NCBI RefSeq assembly: GCF_018449635.1
Contig: NZ_JAAVUV010000006.1
Coordinates: 248,001 to 312,000 of the forward strand
DNA length: 64,000 nt
Reading direction: 5' to 3'
From: Caballeronia sp. dw_276
GTDB taxonomy: Bacteria > Pseudomonadota > Gammaproteobacteria > Burkholderiales > Burkholderiaceae
Positions 9,917 through 20,616 of this stretch are shown here, piece by piece (position 1 is the stretch's first letter; every line of letters begins with the position of its first letter). The notes under the pieces were generated by a model. It worked only from the letters and a program-made list of their open reading frames with translations. It ran no database searches and was not told where the DNA came from. The translations under genes and the position numbers were made by a program.

Positions 9917-10816
9917 ATGAACGCTCCCACTCCCCCTGGTTTCCGCTGCGGCATGGTCGCGATCGTCGGCCGGCCGAACGTCGGCAAATCGACCTTGATG
10001 AACGCGCTCGTCGGGCAGAAAGTCAGCATCACGTCGCGCAAGGCGCAGACCACGCGGCATCGGATCACCGGGATTCATACGCTGGACGACGCGCAATACA
10101 TTTTCGTCGATACCCCCGGCTTCCAGACCAAGCACAGCGGCGCGCTCAACCGATCGCTGAACCGCGCGGTGACGTCCACGCTGACGGCGGTCGATGCAAT
10201 CCTGTTCGTGATCGAAGCGGGCCGTTTCGGACCTGACGACCAGAAAGTGCTCGACCTGATTCCGAACGACACGCCGTGCCTTCTGATCGCGAACAAGCTG
10301 GACCACGTCAACGACAAAGAGACGTTGTTCCCCTTCATGCAGAAGATGAGCGCGTTGCACGACTTCAAGGAAATCGTGCCGATGACAGCGAAGCATCCGG
10401 ATGACATCACGCGTCTGATGACGGTCGTGAAGCCGTATCTGCCGGAAGGTTCGCCCATCTACGGCGAGGACGATCTGACGGACCGCAGCGAGCGGTTTCT
10501 CGCCGCCGAGATCCTGCGCGAAAAAGTGTTCCGCTGGACCGGCGACGAGTTGCCGTACACGAGCACGGTGATGATCGACAAATGGGAAACCGAAGGTCGC
10601 CTGCGCCGTATTTTCGCGACCATCCTGGTGGAACGCGATACCCACAAGGCGATGATCATCGGCCAGAAGGGGGCCAAGCTGAAACAGATCAGCACTGAGG
10701 CGCGCCTCGACATGGAAAAGCTTTTCGATGGCCCCGTGTACCTCGAAACCTTCATCAAGGTGAAGAGCGGCTGGGCGGACAACGAAGCGGGACTGCGCGC
10801 CTATGGGTACGAATGA
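9917..10816 (+). CDS. era: ribosome-assembly GTPase Era
   Basis: A 299-residue GTPase that binds 16S rRNA during 30S maturation. G1 is GRPNVGKS at residues 18-25, followed by DTPGF (G3) and NKLD (G4). The C-terminal KH domain has the [15 protein letters not shown] motif. I placed the start at ATG 9917; the upstream open frame looks non-coding. The end overlaps recO by 14 bases. Confidence 0.96.
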   Translation: MNAPTPPGFRCGMVAIVGRPNVGKSTLMNALVGQKVSITSRKAQTTRHRITGIHTLDDAQYIFVDTPGFQTKHSGALNRSLNRAVTSTLTAVDAILFVIEAGRFGPDDQKVLDLIPNDTPCLLIANKLDHVNDKETLFPFMQKMSALHDFKEIVPMTAKHPDDITRLMTVVKPYLPEGSPIYGEDDLTDRSERFLAAEILREKVFRWTGDELPYTSTVMIDKWETEGRLRRIFATILVERDTHKAMIIGQKGAKLKQISTEARLDMEKLFDGPVYLETFIKVKSGWADNEAGLRAYGYE

Positions 10817-11726
10817 CGCGTGGATGACCCAGTCTTCCAACGCCGACTCCGATCCGCTCGCCGACAATAACTTCAGCGTCGACGAGCCTTCCACGCCCGC
10901 GCCGAAAAAGCGCGGGACGCGCGCCGCTTCATCGAAAGCCGTCGCACCTAAAGATCCGAAAGAACCCAAAGAACCCAAGGCGCCCAGACCGCCGCGTGCC
11001 GCGCCGCGCTCGGACTTTCGTATCGCGGAGCAGCCGTCGTTCGTCCTGCATAGTTATCCGTATCGCGAGACGAGCCTGATTCTCGATGTATTTTCCCGCG
11101 ATCACGGCCGCGTCGCGCTCGTCGCCAAGGGCGCAAAGCGACCGCATTCCGCATTGCGCGGCGTGTTGCAGACGTTTCAGCCGCTGGGTTTATCGTGGAC
11201 GGGAAAGGGCGAGGTTCGCACTCTGACCCAGGCCGAATGGGTCGGCGGCATGTTGCCGCTCGCCGGCGACGCCTTGCTGTGCGGTTTCTACGTCAACGAA
11301 TTGCTCGTCAAGTTCTGCGCACGCGAAGACGCGCATCCCGCGCTGTTCAATCATTACTTGCTGACATTGTCGCGTCTCGCGCACGGCGAACCGGCGCTGT
11401 ACGCGTTGCGTTCGTTCGAGCGCGTGTTGCTGCGCGAGACCGGTTACGCGATGGCGCTGAACAGAACCATCACGCGTCAGCCGGTTATCGCCGGTGGAAA
11501 ATACGTGTTTGATCCCGAACGCGGCGTGCGCGAAGCATCGGACGATGTCCCGTCGCAATGGCCCGTGATTTCGGGCCAAACCCTCCTGGATATGGAGAAG
11601 GACGAATACAGCCGCCCGCAGACGGCCGCGCAGAGCAAAACGCTGATGCGCTTTCTGTTGAACGTGTATCTTGGCGGCACGCCGCTCGCCACCCGTCAAA
11701 TCTTGATCGACTTGCAAAACCTATGA
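10803..11726 (+). CDS. recO: DNA repair protein RecO
   Basis: Mediator that, with RecR, loads RecA onto SSB-coated DNA in gap repair. The OB-fold domain starts near residue 75 ([19 protein letters not shown]), the helical domain follows. The first 70 residues are a low-complexity, Lys/Pro-rich extension ([18 protein letters not shown]) absent from E. coli RecO. Start at ATG 10803 or the ATG seven codons later cannot be separated from the sequence alone. Confidence 0.94.
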   Translation: MGTNDAWMTQSSNADSDPLADNNFSVDEPSTPAPKKRGTRAASSKAVAPKDPKEPKEPKAPRPPRAAPRSDFRIAEQPSFVLHSYPYRETSLILDVFSRDHGRVALVAKGAKRPHSALRGVLQTFQPLGLSWTGKGEVRTLTQAEWVGGMLPLAGDALLCGFYVNELLVKFCAREDAHPALFNHYLLTLSRLAHGEPALYALRSFERVLLRETGYAMALNRTITRQPVIAGGKYVFDPERGVREASDDVPSQWPVISGQTLLDMEKDEYSRPQTAAQSKTLMRFLLNVYLGGTPLATRQILIDLQNL

Positions 11727-12496
11727 GCTTCTTTCTTTCGTCGCCCGCGAATGTGATCGACCTGGGCGTCAACATCGATCACGTCGCCACGCTGCGCAAC
11801 GCGCGCGGCACCCAGTACCCCGATCCGGTTCGCGCCGCGCTGCAAGCCGAAGAAGCGGGCGCTGACGCCATCACGCTGCACCTGCGCGAAGACCGCCGTC
11901 ATATTCTCGATGCCGATGTCCACGCGCTGCGTCCTCTGCTCAAAACGCGGATGAACCTGGAATGCGCGGTGACGCAGGAAATGCTGGACATCGCGTGCGG
12001 CGTGCGTCCGCATGACGTGTGTCTGGTGCCGGAAAAGCGCCAGGAACTGACGACCGAAGGCGGTCTCGATGTCGCCGGCCAGTTCAACGCCGTGAAAGCC
12101 GCGTGCGAGCAACTGCGGCAGGCAGGGGCGCGGGTGTCGCTTTTCATCGATGCCGATGAGACCCAGATTCGCGCAGCGCATGAAGCGGGCGCGCCGGTGA
12201 TCGAATTGCATACGGGTTGCTACGCCGAAGCGCACGACGAAGCCACGCAGCAAAAGGAATACGAGCGCGTGGCGCGCAGCGTCGACTTTGGCAATTCGCT
12301 CGGGCTGAAAGTGAACGCGGGACACGGTCTGCACTACACGAACGTGCAGCCGATCGCGGCGCTCGAAGGCATCGTGGAGCTGAACATCGGGCATGCGATC
12401 GTCGCGCACGCGATCTTTGCCGGCTGGGACAACGCCGTGCGCGAGATGAAGGCAATCATGGTGGCGTCGCGTCTTGCCGCCACATCGTCACGATAA
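11723..12496 (+). CDS. pdxJ: pyridoxine 5'-phosphate synthase
   Basis: A 257-residue TIM-barrel enzyme that condenses 1-deoxyxylulose 5-phosphate with 3-amino-2-oxopropyl phosphate to pyridoxine 5'-phosphate in vitamin B6 synthesis. Diagnostic stretches are [20 protein letters not shown] at the N-terminus, [10 protein letters not shown], and the GHGLHYTNV motif near residue 200. Its ATG overlaps the recO stop (ATGA). Confidence 0.97.
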   Translation: MSFFLSSPANVIDLGVNIDHVATLRNARGTQYPDPVRAALQAEEAGADAITLHLREDRRHILDADVHALRPLLKTRMNLECAVTQEMLDIACGVRPHDVCLVPEKRQELTTEGGLDVAGQFNAVKAACEQLRQAGARVSLFIDADETQIRAAHEAGAPVIELHTGCYAEAHDEATQQKEYERVARSVDFGNSLGLKVNAGHGLHYTNVQPIAALEGIVELNIGHAIVAHAIFAGWDNAVREMKAIMVASRLAATSSR

Positions 12497-12500
12497 AACC

Positions 12501-12899
12501 ATGGCGATCTACGGAATCGGTACGGATCTCGTCCAGGTGAGCCGCATTGCCGGCGTCATGGAGCGCACGAAAGGGCGCTTCGCCGAAAAGGTGCTCGGCG
12601 CCGACGAACTGCGCGTTTATCACGCGCGAAAGGCGCGTTCGGAAGTCCGCGGCCTGGCGTTTCTTGCGACGCGGTTTTCGGCGAAGGAAGCGTTCTCCAA
12701 GGCGATCGGCCTCGGCATGCATTGGCCGATGACCTGGCGCGCCGTCCAGACGCTCAACGAGCCGAGCGGCAAGCCGATCGTGGTGGCATCGGGCGAACTC
12801 GCCGAATGGCTGAAGGCGCGTGGCATCACGGCGCAGGTCACGATCACCGATGAACGCGACTACGCGGTATCGTTCGTGATTGCGGAAACGAATGTGTAA
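12501..12899 (+). CDS. acpS: holo-[acyl-carrier-protein] synthase
   Basis: A 132-residue phosphopantetheinyl transferase that activates acyl carrier protein from CoA. The metal- and CoA-binding motifs are visible as [12 protein letters not shown] (residues 4-15) and [13 protein letters not shown] (about 57-69). It starts 4 bases after pdxJ, the common pdxJ-acpS pair. Confidence 0.96.
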   Translation: MAIYGIGTDLVQVSRIAGVMERTKGRFAEKVLGADELRVYHARKARSEVRGLAFLATRFSAKEAFSKAIGLGMHWPMTWRAVQTLNEPSGKPIVVASGELAEWLKARGITAQVTITDERDYAVSFVIAETNV

Positions 12900-12931
12900 G
12901 ACTACTAACCCCTGACTTTCTCGCTTCCAAT

Positions 12932-13969
12932 TTGAACTCGTTAAAACGCACTCCCGGTCCGGTCATGCTCGATGTGGCCGGCACCACGCTCTCCGACGCC
13001 GACATCCGCCGTATCGACCATCCGATGACCGGCGGCATCATCCTCTTCACGCGGCATTTCGAGGATCGGGCGCAGCTCGTTGCGCTGACCGACGCGATTC
13101 GCGCGGTGCGCGACGACATCCTGATCGCGGTCGATCACGAAGGCGGTCGCGTGCAACGTTTTCGCACCGATGGCTTCACGGTCCTCCCCGCGCCGGGCAA
13201 GCTCGGTGCACTCTGGGATCGCGACGTATTGCTCGCCACGAAAACCGCGACCGCGTTTGGTTACGTGCTTGCGGCGGAGTTGCGGGCGTGCGGTATCGAC
13301 ATGAGTTTCACGCCGGTGCTCGACCTGGATTACGGGCACTCGAAGGTGATCGGCGATCGCGCAATGCACAGCGACCCGCGCGTGGTGACGATGCTCGCGA
13401 AGAGCCTGAACCACGGCCTCGCGCTCGCGGGCATGGCGAATTGCGGCAAGCACTTTCCGGGACACGGGTTTGCATCGGCGGATTCGCATGTCGCCATGCC
13501 GGTGGACGATCGTTCGCTCGAAGACATCCTCGCCGCCGATACCAAACCGTACGACTGGCTGGGCATGTCGCTGGCATCGGTGATTCCGGCGCACGTGATC
13601 TACCCTCAGGTCGATGAAAAACCTGCCGGCTTTTCGCGCGTCTGGCTGCAGGACATCTTGCGCGGCAAGCTCGGATTCAATGGCGCGATCTTCAGCGACG
13701 ATTTATCGATGGAAGCCGCCCGTGCAGGCGGCACGCTGACCGAAGCCGCGACCGCAGCGCTCACCGCCGGCTGCGACATGGTGTTGATCTGCAACCAGCC
13801 GGAAGAGGCTGGAAAAGTTCTCGACCGGTTGACGTTCCAGCAGACGAAGGCATCGCAAACGCGGTTGAAACGCATGCGGCCGAGAGGGCACCCGTGGCGC
13901 TGGAACAAGCTGATGTCGCAGGTCGAATATCAGCAGGCGCTGGCGTTGGTCAAAAGCGCACTGGGCTGA
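12932..13969 (+). CDS. nagZ: beta-N-acetylhexosaminidase NagZ
   Basis: A 345-residue cytoplasmic glycoside hydrolase family 3 enzyme that removes N-acetylglucosamine from muropeptides in peptidoglycan recycling. The family signature around the nucleophile is GAIFSDDLSMEAA; the conserved KHFPGHG motif lies at about residues 173-179, and AVDHEGGRVQRF near residue 66. The start used is TTG 12932 because the TPGPVMLDVAG segment belongs to the conserved fold; ATG 12965 would cut it. Confidence 0.95.
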   Translation: MNSLKRTPGPVMLDVAGTTLSDADIRRIDHPMTGGIILFTRHFEDRAQLVALTDAIRAVRDDILIAVDHEGGRVQRFRTDGFTVLPAPGKLGALWDRDVLLATKTATAFGYVLAAELRACGIDMSFTPVLDLDYGHSKVIGDRAMHSDPRVVTMLAKSLNHGLALAGMANCGKHFPGHGFASADSHVAMPVDDRSLEDILAADTKPYDWLGMSLASVIPAHVIYPQVDEKPAGFSRVWLQDILRGKLGFNGAIFSDDLSMEAARAGGTLTEAATAALTAGCDMVLICNQPEEAGKVLDRLTFQQTKASQTRLKRMRPRGHPWRWNKLMSQVEYQQALALVKSALG

Positions 13970-13973
13970 ATGC

Positions 13974-14015
13974 AAAAGCCGGTGGTTTCTTCGAAAGAAA
14001 CCACCGGCTTTTTTT
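13974..14015 (+). terminator. strong bidirectional terminator between nagZ and the response regulator
   Basis: A perfect stem (core GCCGGTGGTTTC / GAAACCACCGGC) with A-rich and T-rich flanks on both sides. It lies between two convergent genes and can serve both. Confidence 0.93.
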
Positions 14016-14030
14016 CGGGCGCAAGCCCGA

Positions 14031-15413
14031 TTACTCCAGCTTCATGCGCTGCAGCTTGTTGTAAAGCGTCTTCGGACTGATGCCAAGCAACGTCGCCGCC
14101 CTGTGCCGCGTGCCGCCAACGGCTTCGAGCGTCGCGCGAATCAGCATGTCTTCGACGTCGGCGAGCGCTGTTCCCACAGTGACCTGGACGCTGGTGCCAT
14201 TCAGGCCACGACCGCCTGCGCTTGTGTGTTCATCGGCGCGAAGGGTTTCGATCACGTCGCCGGACGCGTGATACGCGCGTCGAACGCGATCGCGCAATTC
14301 GCGCACATTGCCCGGCCATTCGGCTGCGAGGCATTCGCGGATGAAATCCGGGCTCACTCGTTTGGGCGCGCCGCTCGTGATCCCGCTCACGTGGTTCTCG
14401 CGATTCAGCTCATAGACGAAATGCTCGGCGAGCAGCGCAATATCGTCACCGCGATCGCGCAACGGCGGCAACGCAATCGACGACGCGTTCAAACGCTGGA
14501 ACAGATCCTCGCGCAATTTGCCATCGGCGACGGCGTCTTTGGGCGGCATTCTCGTCGATGCCAACAGCCGGAAATCCGTCACGATCTTGTTGCTGCCGCC
14601 CACGCGCATGAACGTCTGCGAGTCGAGCGCGCGCAACAGCGCTTCTTGCTGGGCGAGCGGCAATGCATCAATCTGATCGAGGAACAGGGTGCCGCCGCCC
14701 GCCTGTTCGAGCAGGCCGGGCTCGCGGTTTTCCGCGCCGGCAAATGCGCCGCGCTCGTGGCCGAACATCAGGCTTTCCATCGAACGCGCGTTGCTGTCCG
14801 AGGCTGCCGAACAGTCGAACGAAACGAACGGGCCTTTGCGGCGCCGGCTCATCTCGTGCAAGGTTTTCGCGGCGACCTTCTTGCCCGTGCCGGCTTCTCC
14901 GCAAATCAGCACGGCGGCTTCGGTCGGCGCGGTATGTTCGATCAAATCGTAGACGTGCTGGATCGCGGCGCTCCGCCCCAGCATGCTGCCGAAATGCCCG
15001 AGTTCGCGGAGAGTACTGCGCAACGCGCCGACTTCCTCGGTGAGTTCGTACGGACGCGGAATGCGCGCGAGCAAGCTGCGCAGGCGTGGAATGTTCACCG
15101 GCTTGAGCAGGTAATCCCAGATGCCCTGGCGCAAGCCTTCAATGGCGCTTTCCACGGTCGCGTTCCCGGTCATCACGATCACGGGCAGCGCACCGCCCGG
15201 CGGTTGCGCAGGGAGGTTGTGGAGCAGGTCGAGACCGCTGCCATCGGGCAGGTTCAGGTCGACCAGCACTACGTCTGGAATGAAGCGCGTCAAGGCGGAA
15301 CGCGCCTCGGCGAGCGTGGTCGCGGTATCGACGGAGAAACCGTCGGCCGCGAGTATGGCGGACAGGCCGGAAAGGCTGTTCGGATCGTCTTCGACAATCA
15401 AAGCGTGTGGCAT
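14031..15413 (-). CDS. sigma54-type response regulator with altered ATPase motifs
   Basis: A 460-residue NtrC-like regulator: receiver domain at residues 1-120 (phospho-acceptor Asp in DVVLVDLNLPDG), central AAA+ domain about 150-380, and a Fis-type helix-turn-helix at the end (HRAATLLGISPKTLYNKLQR). Walker A is GEAGTGKK. Two key motifs differ from the family: Walker B reads LFLDQID, where a Glu is usual after Asp, and the sigma54-contact loop reads GAFAGA in place of GAFTGA. Arg-finger residues (LREDLFQRLN) remain. I chose ATG 15413, at the receiver-domain start. No sensor kinase lies beside it. Confidence 0.9.
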   Translation of the reverse strand: MPHALIVEDDPNSLSGLSAILAADGFSVDTATTLAEARSALTRFIPDVVLVDLNLPDGSGLDLLHNLPAQPPGGALPVIVMTGNATVESAIEGLRQGIWDYLLKPVNIPRLRSLLARIPRPYELTEEVGALRSTLRELGHFGSMLGRSAAIQHVYDLIEHTAPTEAAVLICGEAGTGKKVAAKTLHEMSRRRKGPFVSFDCSAASDSNARSMESLMFGHERGAFAGAENREPGLLEQAGGGTLFLDQIDALPLAQQEALLRALDSQTFMRVGGSNKIVTDFRLLASTRMPPKDAVADGKLREDLFQRLNASSIALPPLRDRGDDIALLAEHFVYELNRENHVSGITSGAPKRVSPDFIRECLAAEWPGNVRELRDRVRRAYHASGDVIETLRADEHTSAGGRGLNGTSVQVTVGTALADVEDMLIRATLEAVGGTRHRAATLLGISPKTLYNKLQRMKLE

Positions 15414-15674
15414 GGCGGACACGGCGTAATAAATGGGTCTGAATGGCGTTCCAGGCCGGTCGCTCTTGCGGCGACACTCGGCGGCGAACGCGTCGGAACC
15501 AGGCAATGGCGGTACCGGCGCGCTCCAGGGCTGACTTCATCTCAGCTCATCATTGCGATCCAGTACTCGTTATTCATCGCCGGGTCTTCGTCCTGCGCTT
15601 ACTCGATACTGATTTCTGCGCTGGCACGGTTGCTTCCGGTTCAAGCTACGGAAGGCAAACCGGCCCTTACGCGC

Positions 15675-16010
15675 TTACTGCGGCTTCACATGCAGATCGT
15701 TCTTGACCGACTGCACGCCTTCCACGCCGCGAGCTACCGAAACCGCCTTCTGGATCTGGTTCGTAGAATCCACGAAGCCGGACAACAGCACTTCGCTTCG
15801 ATACGTCTTGACGCTCACTGACAGCGACTTCAGGCCTGGATCTTCCAACAAAGCTGTTTTCACCTTCGTGGTCAATGCGGTGTCCGTGGTGTATTCGCCT
15901 GCCGATTCGTGCGTAGGTGTCGACGAACAACCTGCCGTGATGGCGATGGCGGGAACAGCGCAAACTGCAGCGAGTACGAGACGTGCGATAGTGGTTTTGG
16001 AATTCGGCAT
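15675..16010 (-). CDS. BON-domain lipoprotein (OsmY-like)
   Basis: A 111-residue exported lipoprotein. The signal peptide ends in the lipobox ITAGC, with Cys28 as the lipidated residue. The mature part is a single BON domain (residues about 40-108, with LLSGFVDSTNQIQKAVSVAR), a phospholipid- or envelope-binding fold. It is a single gene; the 261 bases between it and the response regulator hold nothing I recognise. Confidence 0.88.
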   Translation of the reverse strand: MPNSKTTIARLVLAAVCAVPAIAITAGCSSTPTHESAGEYTTDTALTTKVKTALLEDPGLKSLSVSVKTYRSEVLLSGFVDSTNQIQKAVSVARGVEGVQSVKNDLHVKPQ

Positions 16011-16220
16011 TTTTTCTTGTGTTGGAAGTTGATAAATTCCACGCGTTTATTTCTCTTTGCGCGGTCACAACATCCACAGCAGGTTTCGTGCCATCGTTGA
16101 GATGTAGACGAATCAGTGAGTTAGCAACGTGCATTGCATCTCGTGACACGTTTCGATCGTAATTTCGATGTATGAACCGGTAAAGTTTGCCTGAATTGGC
16201 AAATATGTTCAGCAAAAAGA

Positions 16221-16244
16221 AAAAGCGCCCCGAAGGGCGCTTTT
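16221..16244 (-). terminator. terminator of efp
   Basis: AAAAGCGCCC and GGGCGCTTTT form a 10-bp stem with a CGAA loop, followed on the minus strand by more T. It lies 25 bases after the efp stop. Confidence 0.9.
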
Positions 16245-16268
16245 TGCGGACTTCAGCGTGACGCCGGG

Positions 16269-16826
16269 TTAGGCGCGGCTGCGGTACTCGTTCGTGCGGG
16301 TATCGATTTCGATCTTGTCGCCGATGTTGCAGAAGAGCGGCACTTGAAGTTCGAAGCCCGTGGCAAGCTTGGCCGTCTTCAGAACCTTGCCCGACGACGT
16401 GTCGCCCTTGACAGCCGGTTCCGTATAGATGATCTCGCGCACCAGCGATGTCGGCAATTCGACCGAGATGGCTTTCTCGTTGTAGAACACCACTTCGCAC
16501 GGCATGCCGTCTGCGAGGTAGTGGAGGGCGTCGCCCATCATGTCGGCTTCGACTTCGAACTGGTTGTAGTCGGCGTCCATGAACACGTACATGGGGTCGG
16601 CAAAGTACGAGTACGTCACTTCCTTGCGGTCGAGCTGAACAACGTCGAACTTGTCGTCCGCCTTGTACACCGATTCCATGTTGCCGCTAGCCAGCAGGTT
16701 ACGGAACTTCATCTTCACGACCGCGGAATTGCGGCCGGATTTGTTGTATTCGGCCTTCAACACGACCATGGCATCGCTGCCGATCATCACGACGTTGCCG
16801 ACGCGGAGTTCTTGTGCGGTCTTCAT
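16269..16826 (-). CDS. efp: translation elongation factor P, arginine type
   Basis: A 185-residue protein of three beta-barrel domains that rescues ribosomes stalled at polyproline stretches. The modified loop reads [10 protein letters not shown], with Arg32 at the tip where the lysine-type EF-P has Lys34. In this EF-P subclass the arginine is rhamnosylated by EarP, and the earP gene lies just upstream on the same strand. The start is the ATG at 16826, matching the family N-terminus [11 protein letters not shown]. Confidence 0.97.
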   Translation of the reverse strand: MKTAQELRVGNVVMIGSDAMVVLKAEYNKSGRNSAVVKMKFRNLLASGNMESVYKADDKFDVVQLDRKEVTYSYFADPMYVFMDADYNQFEVEADMMGDALHYLADGMPCEVVFYNEKAISVELPTSLVREIIYTEPAVKGDTSSGKVLKTAKLATGFELQVPLFCNIGDKIEIDTRTNEYRSRA

Positions 16827-17044
16827 ATTAAAAAACTGTCCTGTACGAAAATTTGAGCCTGATCGCTGCGGTGCTGGCGGCCGGCTTTGAGATTTGGATG
16901 CGCTGCAGCTACCTGCCTGTTCCATCCCACGCCATCCCGCACGCCTGGGTGTTCGCTTGGCTACGTTCACCCGTCCACCGTGGAATCCGCCCGGAACTGT
17001 ACGCTTGTGTACCTGCCCCGAACTGCAAGCCGTTGGATAACCGC

Positions 17045-18226
17045 TTATTTTAACTGAGATTTCGCGAATTCCGCCAGATTTCCGGCCAGATCGCCAATGC
17101 CCGCGAGTTCCAGAGCCCAATCGGCGGCGCGCTGCTCCAAATCTCTTCGATACCGCCAGAAACCCGGCCAATCGGGCGTGCCCGCGCCGTTCCAGGCGTG
17201 CCAGAACCGTTCCAGTGACGTCCGGGCGCCCTCCGGCAAGCCATTCGCGTAGTGCGCGAGGGCGGCGTCGAGCTTCGGCAGGTGGGCATCGTCGGCCTGC
17301 GGATAGATCTGCCAGACGAACGGTTTTTGCGCCCATTGCGCGCGCACGAACGAATCCTCGCCACGCACGAAATTGATGTCGGAGGCCCAGAGCAGGGCAT
17401 CGAAGAGCGGTTGTTCCACGAAACCCAGCGCGTAGGCTTTCAACGAACCGCTTTCAGCCTTCGCTCCCGCCGCAAACCCCGGCAGGCCGAAAAAGCGCGC
17501 GATCGCGCCCGAGATACGGCCCTCGGGCACCAGCAAGGCGACGGGCGACGGCGAGTCGCGCCACTGTTCCAGCAACGAATCGATGGCCGGATTTTCGTAG
17601 GCGAACAGGGAGACGACGGTCGTATCCGCCGAAGGCGCCGAAATGCCAACCCGTTCCTGCCACCACGCGTCACGCTGGAAGGCTTCGCGCCCGGCGTCGA
17701 GGGTCCGCTCCTTCAGCACGCCACCGGTGCCGGCACCGAGGCCGGGGAAGAAGAACGTCTTGTTGATCGCGTGGCGCGGATGTGGCGACGGCCTCAGGTG
17801 GAAGTCCGCGACCCAGTCCTCCGCGCTCAGATATTCCAGGTTCAGCCATACGGGCTTGCGTTCGCGGCGCGCCATCGCGGTAACGTAGATGGCGGGCAAT
17901 TCGCAACCGAACGCTTCGATCACGACATCGGCGATCTGCAGCGTGTCGCCTGCGTGCGTGGGCGCGTGCCAATGCTCGATCACCACGCCCTCGGCTTCCT
18001 GACGTGCGAGCCCGGCGTCGACGGCAGGACAGAGCGCGTGGAACGCCTTGAGGTCATCGACGAAAAGGCGCACTTGCCAGCCATGCTCCGTTGTGAGCTG
18101 GCGCGCGAGGCGCCAGCAGACGCCGATGTCGCCGAAGTTGTCGATGACCTCGCAAAAAATATCGCAGGCAATACGGAGGTCTGCATTGCCGGCAAACACC
18201 GGGGGATTTTCCACTGAAGCGGGCAT
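17045..18226 (-). CDS. earP: EF-P arginine rhamnosyltransferase EarP
   Basis: A 393-residue GT-B type glycosyltransferase that transfers rhamnose from dTDP-rhamnose to Arg32 of EF-P. The N-terminal catalytic motif is [20 protein letters not shown], with Asp29 and Asp33 as the likely essential acidic residues. The nucleotide-sugar-binding C-terminal part contains the [14 protein letters not shown] stretch near residue 285. It precedes efp by 218 bases on the same strand. Confidence 0.95.
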   Translation of the reverse strand: MPASVENPPVFAGNADLRIACDIFCEVIDNFGDIGVCWRLARQLTTEHGWQVRLFVDDLKAFHALCPAVDAGLARQEAEGVVIEHWHAPTHAGDTLQIADVVIEAFGCELPAIYVTAMARRERKPVWLNLEYLSAEDWVADFHLRPSPHPRHAINKTFFFPGLGAGTGGVLKERTLDAGREAFQRDAWWQERVGISAPSADTTVVSLFAYENPAIDSLLEQWRDSPSPVALLVPEGRISGAIARFFGLPGFAAGAKAESGSLKAYALGFVEQPLFDALLWASDINFVRGEDSFVRAQWAQKPFVWQIYPQADDAHLPKLDAALAHYANGLPEGARTSLERFWHAWNGAGTPDWPGFWRYRRDLEQRAADWALELAGIGDLAGNLAEFAKSQLK

Positions 18227-18380
18227 AAGTGCTGGAGCGGCGACGAACCGCTTGATCGATGGTGAACAAGAGCCAGAGTGTGGTTTGCACTAAACTGGCA
18301 TTTTTGAAGATAACGATTCGCGCGTCCCGGTCGCCAAGCCGCCGAGCGAACTCAACGCGAACTCCGCACACCGCCCCTGC

Positions 18381-20531
18381 ATGACCGAACCCGACGTTTT
18401 CGACCCTAAAAAGAACCTGGCCCAGCTTCCGCATCTGCCGGGCGTGTACCGCTACTACGACGAGAATGGCAACGTGCTGTACGTCGGGAAAGCGCGCGAC
18501 CTGAAAAAGCGCGTATCGAGCTATTTTACGAAGACGCTGCTTTCTCCGCGCATCGCGATGATGGTCACGCGCATTCGCAAAATTGAAACGACCGTCACGC
18601 GATCCGAAGCCGAAGCGCTGTTGCTTGAGAATAATCTGATCAAGGCGCTTACGCCGCGATACAACATCCTGTTTCGTGACGACAAGTCCTATCCCTATCT
18701 CAAGCTGACGGGCCATACGTTCCCGCGCATGGCGTATTACCGCGGCAGCGTCGACAAGAAGAATCAGTTCTTCGGGCCGTTCCCGAGCGCGTGGGCCGTG
18801 CGCGAGAGTATCCAGATTTTGCAGCGCGTGTTCCAGTTGCGCACGTGCGAGGATTCCGTCTTCACGAACCGCACGCGGCCGTGCCTCTTGCATCAGATCG
18901 GCCGATGCACGGGGCCGTGCGTCGGTTTGATCGATAAGGAAGATTACGCGCGCGATGTGTCGAATGCATCGCGGTTCCTGCTCGGTCGGCAGGGCGAAGT
19001 GATGAAGGAACTCGAGCAGAAGATGCACGCGTTCGCCGCCGATCTCAAATTCGAGCAAGCCGCCGCGGTGCGCAACCAGATGAGTTCGTTGTCAACCGTG
19101 CTGCATCAGCAGGCCATCGAAGTGGGCGGCGACAACGACGTCGATATCCTCGCGGTCGTGGCGCTCGGCGGCAAGGTCTGCGTGAACCTCGCGATGGTGC
19201 GCGGCGGGCGTCATCTCGGCGACAAAGCGTATTTCCCGACTCACGTGGAAGCGGCGCTCGCCATTGAAGACGCGATGCCCGAGGAACTCGCCGAAGAAGA
19301 TATCGGAAGTATCGTCATCGAAGAGGTTCAGGCGAGCGCCGGCGAAGTTGCGTTGCCGCCCGGCACGCTGGCCGCGATCGAGCGGGACTTCGAAGCGCAT
19401 GCCACGACCGGGGAGATGCAAGAAGAGATCGCCGAAACAGGCGCGGTGGAAGGACTGGATCAGGCGAGCGAATCCGAGCGTCAGGGCGCGCTCGAGGCTG
19501 AAGTGCTGGAGGCGTTCATCGCGCAGCATTACATCGGCAATCGCGTGCCGCCGGTGCTGGTCGTGAGCCACGCGCCGGCCAATCGCGAACTCGTGGATCT
19601 GTTGATCGAGCAGGCCGGGCACAAGGTCACGCTCTTGCGTCAGCCGCAGGGACAAAAGCGCGTGTGGCTGTCGATGGCCGAATCCAACGCGAAGCTCGCC
19701 CTCGCGCGCCTGCTGTCCGAACAAGGCTCGCAACAGGCCCGCACGCGCTCGCTTGCGGATACATTGAACCTCGAGATGGACGACCTTGCGCAATTGCGCA
19801 TCGAATGTTTTGATATCAGTCACACGATGGGTGAAGCGACGCAGGCATCGTGCGTGGTCTATCACCATCACAAGATGCAGACGGCGGAATACCGGCGCTA
19901 CAACATCACCGGCATCACGCCCGGCGACGATTACGCCGCGATGCGCCAGGTCTTGACCCGACGCTACGAGAAGATGGTCGCGCAAGCTGCGGCACGCGCC
20001 GCAGAGGAACCGGTCGAACTCGATCCATCAGAAGCGCCGCAATCCGATGAACCCGATGTCGCCGAACCGACGCCCGCCGGCGGCCGTTTGCCGAACATCG
20101 TGTTGATCGATGGCGGCAAGGGGCAGGTCGAGATCGCACGGCAAGTGTTTGCCGAACTGGGGCTCGACCAGGGCATGCTGGTCGGCGTGGCGAAAGGAGA
20201 AGGGCGTAAGGTGGGCCTGGAAACGCTGATTTTCGCTGATACCCGCACGCCGCTCGAACTCGGCAAGGAAAGCGCGGCGCTGATGCTGGTCGCGCAGATC
20301 CGCGACGAAGCGCACCGGTTCGCGATCACCGGCATGCGTGCGAAGCGCGCGAAAACACGGCAGACCTCGCGGCTGGAAGAGCTCGAAGGGATTGGTGCAA
20401 AACGGCGTCAGCGGTTGTTGTCGCGCTTTGGCGGGTTGCGCGGCGTTCAGGCGGCGAGCGTGGAAGATCTTGCGAGTGTGGAAGGGATATCGCAGGCGCT
20501 GGCCGAGCAAATCTACCGGCAGTTGCACTGA
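18381..20531 (+). CDS. uvrC: UvrABC nuclease subunit C
   Basis: A 716-residue nuclease of nucleotide excision repair making both incisions. The GIY-YIG domain is N-terminal ([18 protein letters not shown]), the UvrB-interacting UVR motif lies near residue 215, and the RNase H-like domain with the GGKGQVE motif is followed by a C-terminal helix-hairpin-helix pair. It is about 100 residues longer than E. coli UvrC because of acidic inserts near residues 295-365 and 540-570. Confidence 0.96.
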   Translation: MTEPDVFDPKKNLAQLPHLPGVYRYYDENGNVLYVGKARDLKKRVSSYFTKTLLSPRIAMMVTRIRKIETTVTRSEAEALLLENNLIKALTPRYNILFRDDKSYPYLKLTGHTFPRMAYYRGSVDKKNQFFGPFPSAWAVRESIQILQRVFQLRTCEDSVFTNRTRPCLLHQIGRCTGPCVGLIDKEDYARDVSNASRFLLGRQGEVMKELEQKMHAFAADLKFEQAAAVRNQMSSLSTVLHQQAIEVGGDNDVDILAVVALGGKVCVNLAMVRGGRHLGDKAYFPTHVEAALAIEDAMPEELAEEDIGSIVIEEVQASAGEVALPPGTLAAIERDFEAHATTGEMQEEIAETGAVEGLDQASESERQGALEAEVLEAFIAQHYIGNRVPPVLVVSHAPANRELVDLLIEQAGHKVTLLRQPQGQKRVWLSMAESNAKLALARLLSEQGSQQARTRSLADTLNLEMDDLAQLRIECFDISHTMGEATQASCVVYHHHKMQTAEYRRYNITGITPGDDYAAMRQVLTRRYEKMVAQAAARAAEEPVELDPSEAPQSDEPDVAEPTPAGGRLPNIVLIDGGKGQVEIARQVFAELGLDQGMLVGVAKGEGRKVGLETLIFADTRTPLELGKESAALMLVAQIRDEAHRFAITGMRAKRAKTRQTSRLEELEGIGAKRRQRLLSRFGGLRGVQAASVEDLASVEGISQALAEQIYRQLH

Positions 20532-20616
20532 GCGCAACGTCCGGCCGTCCGGCCCGTCGGCTTGTGACATATAAGTCGACGCGGCACAATGGCACCTCTC
20601 AATAAGAGTCACGCCC

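Noticed and set aside
14103-15821. Open frame of 572 codons antisense to the response regulator
   Set aside because: It mirrors the coding strand of a conserved regulator and has no protein-like pattern.
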